Below the pieces are notes generated by a model that was given only the letters and a program-made list of their open reading frames with translations, did not search any database and had not been told where the DNA came from. A stretch of 13,853 nt of DNA from Lachnospiraceae bacterium (GTDB lineage Bacteria > Bacillota > Clostridia > Lachnospirales > Lachnospiraceae). Positions 6,809 to 13,443 of this stretch are shown piece by piece; the stretch's first letter is position 1, and each line of letters begins with the position of its first letter. The stretch is from NCBI GenBank assembly GCA_022790905.1, contig JAAVYC010000209.1, positions 1-13,853 on the forward strand. The letters run 5' to 3'. The position numbers were made by a program, and so were the translations under genes.

Positions 6809-7650
6809 TGTTCCACCTCCTTACGTCTAGTCACATACAATTGGATCACCGTAATCGCTGTCACAACAATAAAAAATAAGACTGCTTTTGCCTGACCGAT
6901 CCCCTCCTGACCGACTTTTCCATAGAATGTCTGATAGATATTCAGCGCAAGCATCTCTGTCTTATGCATCGGTGCTCCCGCTGTCAAAGACAAGTTCTGA
7001 TCAAAGAGCTTAAAACTGTTCGACAATGTCAAAAAAACACAGATTGTAATCGAGGGCATAACCATCGGAATCTTTACTTTCCGTAAAGTCTGCCATCCCG
7101 TGGCACCGTCAATTTTCGCCGCTTCAATCAATTCTGTCGGGATATTTTGCAATCCAGCGATATAAATAATCATCATATATCCGATCAACTGCCAATTGAT
7201 CAACACAATCAATCCGATAAAACCATATCGAAACTGAGAAACGATCGTTGTCCCATAACGAAATAAAATGGCATTAATCATCTGCTGCCATGTATACCCT
7301 AGGACAATCCCACCGATTAAATTGGGTAAGAAAAACACCGTACGAAAAAAGTTCGTGCCCTTTAATTTTCTCGTCAATAATAGAGCAATACAAAAAGCCA
7401 ATACATTTACTGTCACTACAGAGATCACAGTAAAAAGTGTTGTAATACCAAAGGAATAGACAAAATCGGATTGTGATGTCAATGCTTTCGTATAATTTTC
7501 CAATCCAACCCACTGTGCATTTCCGACTGTCGTAAATCTACAAAAGGAAAGATATACGCCCTCGATAAAAGGGATAATAAATGCAAAAGCGAAAGCGATC
7601 AAGGTTGGAAGTACAAAAATTGGAAAATATCTTTTTAATGTCTTTTGCAT
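6805..7650 (-). CDS. Carbohydrate ABC transporter permease, MalF type
   Basis: A 281-residue CUT1-family membrane subunit of the MalF/LacF/MsmF type. It begins MQKTLKRYFPIFVLP with the first membrane helix at about 8-35. The N-terminal periplasmic-side element around FTTVGNAQWVGLENYTKAL is typical of these Gram-positive permeases. The EAA loop is at about 175-198 (IEAAKIDGATGWQTLRKVKI, then PMVMP). I chose the ATG at 7648-7650, which has AAGGAG about 6 nt upstream. The longer in-frame reading from 7698 would run through the hairpin at 7671-7698 and adds 16 residues unlike the family. The stop overlaps the GTG of the next permease. No ATP-binding subunit gene lies in this operon, as is usual for Firmicutes CUT1 systems served by a shared MsmX-like ATPase. 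Confidence 0.93.
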   Translation of the reverse strand: MQKTLKRYFPIFVLPTLIAFAFAFIIPFIEGVYLSFCRFTTVGNAQWVGLENYTKALTSQSDFVYSFGITTLFTVISVVTVNVLAFCIALLLTRKLKGTNFFRTVFFLPNLIGGIVLGYTWQQMINAILFRYGTTIVSQFRYGFIGLIVLINWQLIGYMMIIYIAGLQNIPTELIEAAKIDGATGWQTLRKVKIPMVMPSITICVFLTLSNSFKLFDQNLSLTAGAPMHKTEMLALNIYQTFYGKVGQEGIGQAKAVLFFIVVTAITVIQLYVTRRKEVEQ

Positions 7651-7670
7651 AACAGACTCCTTTTTTAAAA

Positions 7671-7698
7671 TTGCTCCGCAGCCGAAACTGCGAAGCAA
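7671..7698 (-). other. Intercistronic stem-loop between binding-protein and permease genes
   Basis: In the minus-strand transcript TTGCTTCGCAG (7688-7698) pairs with CTGCGGAGCAA (7671-7681) across a 6-nt loop, an 11-bp stem with one U-G pair. It is followed by TTTT and then A-rich DNA. It lies in the 83-nt gap after the binding-protein stop and before the ribosome binding site of the first permease. A weak terminator or 3' mRNA stabiliser here would raise binding-protein output over permease, as known for malE-malF type operons. That function is inferred. Confidence 0.7.
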
Positions 7699-7733
7699 AC
7701 ATTCAACAAAATTTTATATGATGACCGATAAAC

Positions 7734-9086
7734 TTATTTTTCTAAAGCCCATTCCTCAACGATCTTTTTCGATACATCTTTCCACTTCATATTTCCATTT
7801 GCATATTCTAACAGTGCCGCACCAAAGTCATCTTTAAATGTCTGACTCGGGAAGACCGTAAAGCTCCACGGAATATTTGTCTTATCGCTTTCCATCCACC
7901 GATACATCTCGGCCGCAAGCGGATCATCCGACCTCTCATCTTCGTTAAATGTTTTAAACGGAGCCGCATTTCCAAGTCCACCTTCGTCGGCGGATTTATA
8001 CATATAAGCCTTTCCCTCGTCGTCTGTTATCAGCCAGTTTAGGAAATCTTTTGTTGCCTCGATATCCTCCTTGGATGCCTTGCTGTTCACACACCAGAAA
8101 TTCTCTGTACCGATACAAAGCCCCTGTTTTTTATCATCTACACCAAAATAAATTGGAAGGAATTTGATATCTCCCTTTTTGACAACATTCCCGTCTACTT
8201 TTGAGATCTGGCTCCATGCCCAGTTTCCATTTTGAACCATGGCACATTCTCCCAAAGCAAATTCCGCCATCGATGCCGCAACATCTGTAGATCCCAACAG
8301 ACCTTTCTCAGACACAGAATTGTCCATATACAAATCGAGCACATTTTTATACTGATCACCATACTTAAATGTAATCTCGTCTAAATCATTTACCTTTTTG
8401 TCCTGAAGTTCATAATAAATTGGAAGATTTGCAAGATGCGTCTGCCATCTCCAGTCCTCCCCTGGTTTTAGAGAAGTCGATGCAAATACGCCCTCAATTT
8501 TTAAATCATCCTTTTTCTTCGTCATATCTTCCACGACTTCTTTTAATTTATCAAAACTGTCAATCTCGTCCATCTTCTTTACAACAGCACCGTCTAAAGC
8601 AAAATATTTTTCCATAATGGCATTGTTATAAATGATCCCATACGCCTCTACGCTAAACGGGATTCCGTACACTTTTCCATCGTCACCCTTTACTGCCATC
8701 GACTGATCCTGCATATTTTTATACAGATCGGTGTCAGAAAGGTCTAAGCAATAATCCTTCCAGGATTTATAACCCACTGGTCCGTTAATCTGAAAAAGTG
8801 TCGGTGCATTGCTCCCTGACATCTCAGATTTTAATGTCGTTTCATATTGATTGCTGGCCGCCGTCACAACCTTTACATCCACCCCTGTTTTTTTGGTGTA
8901 GGCCTTCGCGATCTCCTGCCATTGATCATCCACTTCCGGTTTAAAATTCAAATAATAGACAGAGCCCTTGTTGTCGTCTTTTTTCGCACTCTCATCTGAT
9001 GACGAATCATCAGAATTTCCGCATCCGGTAAATACCGCCGTCATTATGGAAAGAACGAACAGCAATGACAATATTCTTCTTTTCAT
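7734..9086 (-). CDS. Extracellular sugar-binding lipoprotein of an ABC importer
   Basis: A 450-residue family-1 solute-binding protein, probably anchored to the outer face of the membrane. The N-terminus MKRRILSLLF leads into a hydrophobic core and a lipobox ending FTGC with the lipidated cysteine at C22. A Ser/Asp-rich linker follows. Then come typical features of the fold: the first strand at about 42-46 (SVYYLNF) with DQWQEIAKAYTKKTGVDVKV after it, GIPFSVEAYGIIYNN near 142-156, and an aromatic-rich C-terminal half (NGNWAWS, IPWSFTVFPSQTF) suited to stacking on sugars. The ATG at 9084-9086 has GAGGAGG 7 nt upstream. It heads the operon with two permeases and malQ, so maltodextrin or another alpha-glucan is the likely ligand, by context only. 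A TACAAT at 9118-9123 on the minus strand could be its -10, but no convincing -35 lies behind it. No clear cre site was seen. Confidence 0.92.
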   Translation of the reverse strand: MKRRILSLLFVLSIMTAVFTGCGNSDDSSSDESAKKDDNKGSVYYLNFKPEVDDQWQEIAKAYTKKTGVDVKVVTAASNQYETTLKSEMSGSNAPTLFQINGPVGYKSWKDYCLDLSDTDLYKNMQDQSMAVKGDDGKVYGIPFSVEAYGIIYNNAIMEKYFALDGAVVKKMDEIDSFDKLKEVVEDMTKKKDDLKIEGVFASTSLKPGEDWRWQTHLANLPIYYELQDKKVNDLDEITFKYGDQYKNVLDLYMDNSVSEKGLLGSTDVAASMAEFALGECAMVQNGNWAWSQISKVDGNVVKKGDIKFLPIYFGVDDKKQGLCIGTENFWCVNSKASKEDIEATKDFLNWLITDDEGKAYMYKSADEGGLGNAAPFKTFNEDERSDDPLAAEMYRWMESDKTNIPWSFTVFPSQTFKDDFGAALLEYANGNMKWKDVSKKIVEEWALEK

Positions 9087-9110
9087 TTTGTATCCTCCTC
9101 ATGCTTTCTC

Positions 9111-9139
9111 TTGTCTTATTGTACCTAAAATGTTAAAAT
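9111..9139 (+). promoter_or_regulatory. Sigma-A promoter of the CLC transporter gene
   Basis: TTGTCT (9111-9116) and TAAAAT (9134-9139) are 17 nt apart. Transcription would start near 9146, leaving a leader of only about 14 nt that still contains GAGGT (9147-9151) before the ATG at 9160. The gap to the divergent sugar operon is just 73 nt, so the two promoters must lie nearly back to back. There is no room for a fluoride (crcB-type) riboswitch. Confidence 0.5.
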
Positions 9140-9159
9140 TTATACTGAGGTAAAAAGAT

Positions 9160-10434
9160 ATGGATGAAAAATCAAAAAACAAAATGAAACATAAAATCAG
9201 ACACGATGCACAGCGCTTGATCGCCTCGATCAAGTGGATCATATTTTCCATCTTAACCGGCCTATTGATCGGAACTATCGGTTCCGCTTTTTATCATTGC
9301 CTGCAATTTGTGACAAAAACTCGTCTCCATTTTTCATGGCTGCTCCTTTTCCTTCCTCTCGGCGGCCTTTTGATTGTGGGATTATATCAGATTTTTAAAG
9401 ATGAAAACGATACGGGAACGAATCTTGTTCTTTCCGCGATCCATTCTAACGAAAGAATTCCACTTCGTATGGCGCCCCTTATTTTTATTTCCACGCTGAT
9501 TACGCATCTGTTTGGCGGTTCTGCCGGACGTGAAGGCGCCGCCCTCCAAATCGGAGGAAGCATTGGCGGTTCACTGGGAAGATTGTTTCGATTCAATGAA
9601 AAAGACAGACATATTATGATTATGTGCGGGATGTCCGCCGCATTCACAGCACTGTTTGGCACCCCAATGGCAGCGGCAATTTTCTCCATCGAAGTGGTGA
9701 GTGTTGGCATCATGCACTATTCAGCACTCGTTCCCTGTGTGATCTCCGCACTAGTTTCAAGTGAAGTGTCCTCCTATTTCGGTGTCACAGCGGATACTTT
9801 CCTCCTAGGCACTTTGCCGGTTTTTAACCTGAAATCTGCCGGACTCATTGCTCTGCTTGCTATTTTGAGTGCATTGATCAGTATCCTTTTTTGTATCCTG
9901 CTCCACCAATCGGAACATCTGTATAAAAAATTTTTTAAAAATCGCTACCTGAGAGTTTTTGCAGGCGGTATTTTCATTGTGCTTCTCACACTGCTTATCG
10001 GAAACCAAGATTACAATGGATCCGGTATTACAATCATTGAGCGCTGCATTCACGGAGAATCCGTCAATTCTTTTGCTTTTGTCCTCAAAATGATTTTTAC
10101 GGCTTTTACTCTTGGCGCTGGATTTAAAGGCGGCGAAATTGTCCCTTCTTTTTTTGTCGGTGCTACTTTTGGCTACTTATTTAGCAATTTTTGTGGACTC
10201 TCTCCTGCTCTTTGTACCGCAGTCGGCATGATTTCCGTCTTCTGTGGAGTGACCAACTGTCCCATTACCTCTCTTTTGATGAGTTTTGAACTCTTTGGCT
10301 ATGAGGGAATGCCGTTTTATCTGTTAGCAGTGGCGCTTAGCTATATGCTCTCGGGTTATTACGGACTCTATCTAAATCAAAAGATTATCTATTCTAAATA
10401 TAAAACAGAATATATCAATCGGAAGACTCACTGA
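9160..10434 (+). CDS. CLC-family anion transporter with CLC-F-like features
   Basis: A 424-residue membrane protein of the CLC family (Cl-/H+ or F-/H+ antiporters and chloride channels), with about ten hydrophobic helices and no CBS domains. The gating glutamate is E125 in HLFGGSAGREGAALQIGG. The usual GSGIP selectivity loop is replaced by DTGTNLV (84-90). The usual inner-gate glutamate is V179 (SIEVV), so ordinary Cl-/H+ coupling is doubtful. The GGIFAP loop is GGEIVP (324-329), placing E326 where CLC-F proteins carry a glutamate. ERIPLRMAPL followed by THLFGGSAGREG also matches the CLC-F branch as I remember it, although GREGT and the Thr after GGE are missing. I therefore call it CLC-F-like with uncertain ion preference. 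GAGGT lies 8 nt before the ATG. It is divergent from the sugar operon and converges with the regulator gene 9 nt away. Confidence 0.9.
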   Translation: MDEKSKNKMKHKIRHDAQRLIASIKWIIFSILTGLLIGTIGSAFYHCLQFVTKTRLHFSWLLLFLPLGGLLIVGLYQIFKDENDTGTNLVLSAIHSNERIPLRMAPLIFISTLITHLFGGSAGREGAALQIGGSIGGSLGRLFRFNEKDRHIMIMCGMSAAFTALFGTPMAAAIFSIEVVSVGIMHYSALVPCVISALVSSEVSSYFGVTADTFLLGTLPVFNLKSAGLIALLAILSALISILFCILLHQSEHLYKKFFKNRYLRVFAGGIFIVLLTLLIGNQDYNGSGITIIERCIHGESVNSFAFVLKMIFTAFTLGAGFKGGEIVPSFFVGATFGYLFSNFCGLSPALCTAVGMISVFCGVTNCPITSLLMSFELFGYEGMPFYLLAVALSYMLSGYYGLYLNQKIIYSKYKTEYINRKTH

Positions 10435-10443
10435 CGGCTCTGT

Positions 10444-12228
10444 CTAATTTTTTAACATCCTCCACAGGGTTCCTCTGCTGATTCCTAACTTTCTAGCCGC
10501 ACTGCTCTGATTTCCATTCTCCTCCTCTAAAATGATTCTGACCACTTCGTTTTCGATCTCCTTAAGAGGCTTATTCAGATTCAATGGATATAGCCCCTCC
10601 TGATTTTTCAATCCAGAATAAGATTCTTTTTTTAAGACCCCCAAAACAGTATCATAGGTAATATACGGCGTCTGAGTCACGATCAGCAATTCTTTGATCA
10701 CCCTTTTGAATTGTCCTAAATTACAAGGCCAGCGATATTTTTTCATCAGCTCCATAGCTCCCGGCTCAAATCCAATCACCTGCCTGCCCAAAATAGCATT
10801 AAATTCATTGATATAGAGACTCGCCAGTTCCGGAAGTTTTTGAATCCTCTCCCGCAGGGCAGAAAAATACAGGGAAGGAAATGATAACTCGTTTGTCAAA
10901 ATCTCCAAAAATTCCTCCGTATCAGGCATATCATCTAACGCAATTGAAAAAATCATCTTATTTTTCTTTTGAATTTCCCCCTCTTTTAAAAAACGAAACA
11001 GTAAAAAACATTTTTCCAAAGAGCCTTGATTGATATTCCTAAAATAAATCGTAGATTCTAGATGGTAAAGCGGCGAATTCTCATTGCTAAAAAGATACTG
11101 CCACTGCCTCTCTCCTAACTGTGTGCAGTCTACAATATAGAGAGGATGTTTTAAGAACATTCCCTGTTCATATAACAATTCCGCCCCTCTGTCTTTTCCC
11201 GTTCCCGGTTCTCCAATCAACACAACCGGTTCCGATGTCTTTGCATACTTCGCCATAGTCTCTGTGAGATCTTTGGTAAAACTGATATAGGTATGAAAAC
11301 TGTTTTTTCTCGCTTTTATCAGATCCCGATAATGAAGCGTCCGAATAGACTGCTCTTTTTTCTGCGCCCGTTTTTTTTGCGTCTTGATATAAAAATTAAA
11401 ATGAGTTTTCCGATCAAACTCCATCTGTTCCATTGCAATTTCATAAGAAATTCCTCTGTGTGTCTGACTGTAGACAACACTTTTCTCCCCAATAAAATCA
11501 AAAAAGTATTCCGCTATGATCTTTTGCAGCCATCTCTTTTCCTCGGGATCAAAATCCGAAGAAAAAACCTCCATTCCATCCTCTCGATAAATCAATAATT
11601 TCCCCTGAAAGTAGTTCAACGAATTCTGTAAACACTGGAGAAGTGCTTTCGTCATTCTCCCATTTTGGCTAATCTGAATCGCCTCATGAAAAGCAGTGTC
11701 AATACTCTCACTTCCAGAGGTAATCAAAACAGAGGTAAATCCCATTTTCTGGGCATAAGAATTGGCAATTTTATCGCATAATATCACAGTCCTGCCGCCA
11801 AATTTTTCCTGGATATGTAAAAAGCAGTCATATAATTCTCCCTCCCCGGAAATAGTATAAATTTCCACATTATATTGGAGCAGATTACAAAGGACTGCTG
11901 CGCACCCAGTAAAACTTCGAAAGCCAACGATCACAAACTGTTTAGAAAAAGTTTCTACCATTTTAATTCCTCTGAGTATATCGTAAATGGATATGGATAT
12001 TTCAACGACAGGAATTTCCGTATTATTCCGGATCAATTCCGCTGTTCCACCTCTGGAAATAATCACCTCATAATCATCATTTTCTATATTTTTGACAAAA
12101 TCTGCACCTTTTTGCATATCTGCCACATAAATATCTACCTCAACATCTTCTCTCAATGCCGCTACTTCTAACATGGTATCTTTTAGTCCCTCATATGGAA
12201 CGATGGCCAGTATCTTTACCTTCTTCAT
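10444..12228 (-). CDS. PrpR-N / degenerate AAA+ / Fis-HTH transcriptional regulator
   Basis: A 594-residue cytoplasmic regulator. Residues 1-190 match the PrpR N-terminal ligand-sensing domain (DYEVIISRGGTAELIR, IPVVEISISIYDILR). About 200-285 looks like a PAS-type segment, and about 315-520 a central domain shaped like a sigma-54 activator AAA+. The C-terminal helix-turn-helix is Fis-type (NQSSAARKLGISRGTLWRML, 573-592). Walker A is present (GEPGTGKD, 339-346). The region that should hold GAFTGA is shortened and lacks it, the Walker B acids read R397-N398 in STIYFRNIN, and the WPGNVREL motif reads WPCNLGQF with G505 for Arg. It therefore probably does not remodel sigma-54 polymerase. The ATG at 12226-12228 has GGGAGGA just upstream; a TTG 12 nt earlier is less likely. 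Divergent from the pdxA2-kinase genes, it probably controls them in response to a four-carbon acid or derivative. Confidence 0.88.
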   Translation of the reverse strand: MKKVKILAIVPYEGLKDTMLEVAALREDVEVDIYVADMQKGADFVKNIENDDYEVIISRGGTAELIRNNTEIPVVEISISIYDILRGIKMVETFSKQFVIVGFRSFTGCAAVLCNLLQYNVEIYTISGEGELYDCFLHIQEKFGGRTVILCDKIANSYAQKMGFTSVLITSGSESIDTAFHEAIQISQNGRMTKALLQCLQNSLNYFQGKLLIYREDGMEVFSSDFDPEEKRWLQKIIAEYFFDFIGEKSVVYSQTHRGISYEIAMEQMEFDRKTHFNFYIKTQKKRAQKKEQSIRTLHYRDLIKARKNSFHTYISFTKDLTETMAKYAKTSEPVVLIGEPGTGKDRGAELLYEQGMFLKHPLYIVDCTQLGERQWQYLFSNENSPLYHLESTIYFRNINQGSLEKCFLLFRFLKEGEIQKKNKMIFSIALDDMPDTEEFLEILTNELSFPSLYFSALRERIQKLPELASLYINEFNAILGRQVIGFEPGAMELMKKYRWPCNLGQFKRVIKELLIVTQTPYITYDTVLGVLKKESYSGLKNQEGLYPLNLNKPLKEIENEVVRIILEEENGNQSSAARKLGISRGTLWRMLKN

Positions 12229-12242
12229 GTTTCCTCCCAAAG

Positions 12243-12367
12243 TGTTCTATTTTTAAACATATTTTAATCAATTTTCAAATATTAATCAATACTTTTTCAT
12301 TTTGTTCTATTTTAAATCACTTTTTTACATTTTTATTCTATTATTTTTTATAAAAAAATAATAGAAT
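12243..12367. promoter_or_regulatory. Candidate operator array with a perfect palindrome upstream of pdxA2
   Basis: Three TTCTATT half-sites lie at 12245-12251, 12305-12311 and 12336-12342, and an inverted one (AATAGAA) at 12360-12366. The first two are embedded in the longer shared string TGTTCTATTTT(T)AAA. The last two belong to a perfect 15-bp inverted repeat, 12335-12349 with 12353-12367, around a 3-nt centre. A weak pdxA2 promoter (TTTACA at 12324-12329, TTTATA at 12347-12352, 17-nt spacer) would place the palindrome over its -10 and start. The 168-nt region is almost pure A/T and contains no GG-N10-GC, so no sigma-54 promoter is visible. Confidence 0.5.
12261..12289 (-). promoter_or_regulatory. 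Promoter of the PrpR-like regulator gene
   Basis: On the minus strand TTGATT (12284-12289) and TAAAAT (12261-12266) are 17 nt apart, a fair sigma-A match. The start would be near 12254, with a leader of about 26 nt. A direct repeat TTAATCAAT (12264-12272 and 12282-12290) overlaps both boxes. The TGTTCTAT half-site at 12243-12250 lies just downstream of the start, which would suit autoregulation. Confidence 0.45.
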
Positions 12368-12396
12368 TTTGTGTATTAAACAAGGAGGTATCATCA

Positions 12397-13428
12397 ATGA
12401 CAGCAAAACCAAGGATTGGAATCACAATGGGAGACCCTTCCGGTATCGGACCGGAAATTTCTGTAAAGGCATTGAGTAATCCCGCCATTTATGACGTCTG
12501 TCGACCTATTCTCATTGGAAACCATGGGGTTCTTTTACGTGCACTTTCTTACTGCAATATGGAACATGATTTCAAGCTTCACACGATCTCTGCGCCAGAA
12601 GAAGCTCTGTTTCAATTTGGAACGATTGATGTACTCTCCATTGACTCCGAGGAGCTTGACGCTATTCCTCCGGGAACACTCTGTGCACAGTGTGGGGACG
12701 CGGCTTTTTCGTATGTGAAAACGGCCATTTTATTGGCAATGGAACATCGCTTAGATGCTACTGTCACCAATCCTTTGAATAAGGAAGCCCTGAATCTGTC
12801 CGGCCACTCTTTTTCCGGTCACACAGAAATCTATGCACATTATACGAAAACGAAGAAATATACCATGATGCTGGCACATGAAAATCTGAGAGTAGTACAC
12901 GTCTCCACACATGTGTCTTTGCGCGATGCCTGCGATCGCGTCAAAAAAGATCGTGTGTTAGAAGTCATTCGGATCGCCCACGAAACCTGCAAAAAACTGG
13001 GCATTACCTGTCCGAAAGTGGGCGTCGCCGGATTAAATCCTCACTGCGGAGAAGGCGGATTATTTGGAACAGAAGAGATCGAAGAGATCACTCCTGCTAT
13101 CCTTCTCGCCAAAGAAGAAGGCATCGATGTCATCGGACCGATTCCTCCTGATACCATTTTTTCTAAGGCGCGTGGCGGATGGTACGATATTGTTGTCGCT
13201 ATGTACCACGACCAGGGACATATTCCACTCAAAGTATCCGGCTTTGTCTATAATCAGCAGGAAAAAAAATGGGAATCCGTATCCGGAGTAAATGTAACCT
13301 TAGGACTCCCTATCATTCGTACTTCCGTGGATCACGGTACTGCTTTTGACCAGGCCGGAACAGGAGCAGCAAGCGAACAAAGCCTGCTAAACGCGATTGA
13401 ATATGCCGTATTAATGGCCAAACACTAG
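12397..13428 (+). CDS. pdxA2: PdxA2-family 4-phospho-threonate/erythronate dehydrogenase
   Basis: A 343-residue member of the PdxA family of metal-dependent NAD+ dehydrogenases. The N-terminus has ITMGDPSGIGPE (9-20). The metal-binding histidines align with the E. coli PdxA set (H166, H211, H266): H172 in VSTHVSLRDA, H216 in LNPHCGEGG and H271 in AMYHDQGHIPLKV. DHGTAFDQAGTG (312-323) completes the signature. Classical PdxA oxidises 4-phosphohydroxy-L-threonine in vitamin B6 synthesis. PdxA2 paralogues beside a DUF1537 kinase instead oxidise and decarboxylate D-threonate or D-erythronate 4-phosphate to dihydroxyacetone phosphate. The neighbouring kinase gene, 15 nt downstream, and the absence of other B6 genes favour PdxA2. 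AAGGAGGT lies 7 nt before the ATG. The gene is probably controlled by the divergent PrpR-like regulator through the AT-rich upstream region. Confidence 0.92.
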   Translation: MTAKPRIGITMGDPSGIGPEISVKALSNPAIYDVCRPILIGNHGVLLRALSYCNMEHDFKLHTISAPEEALFQFGTIDVLSIDSEELDAIPPGTLCAQCGDAAFSYVKTAILLAMEHRLDATVTNPLNKEALNLSGHSFSGHTEIYAHYTKTKKYTMMLAHENLRVVHVSTHVSLRDACDRVKKDRVLEVIRIAHETCKKLGITCPKVGVAGLNPHCGEGGLFGTEEIEEITPAILLAKEEGIDVIGPIPPDTIFSKARGGWYDIVVAMYHDQGHIPLKVSGFVYNQQEKKWESVSGVNVTLGLPIIRTSVDHGTAFDQAGTGAASEQSLLNAIEYAVLMAKH

Positions 13429-13443
13429 GAAAGGTGTGAAAAC

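Noticed and set aside
7651..7698. Longer N-terminus for the MalF-type permease, starting at 7698
   Set aside because: It would be encoded by the intercistronic hairpin and the ribosome binding site, and adds residues unlike the family.
9122..9152. TACCT...AGGTA inverted repeat between the divergent sugar and CLC promoters
   Set aside because: The arms are only five bases and 21 nt apart, one contains the CLC ribosome binding site, and a chance match is likely.
9087..9159. Fluoride riboswitch upstream of the CLC gene
   Set aside because: The gap is only 73 nt, most of it upstream of the inferred start site, and no crcB-motif core was seen.
10424..10460. Terminator between the convergent CLC and regulator genes
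   Set aside because: Only a 4-bp AGAC/GTCT pairing precedes the T-run. That is too weak to call, so these transcripts may overlap.
12229..12396. Sigma-54 (-24/-12) promoter upstream of pdxA2
   Set aside because: The region is almost entirely A/T and has no GG and GC dinucleotides at the required spacing.
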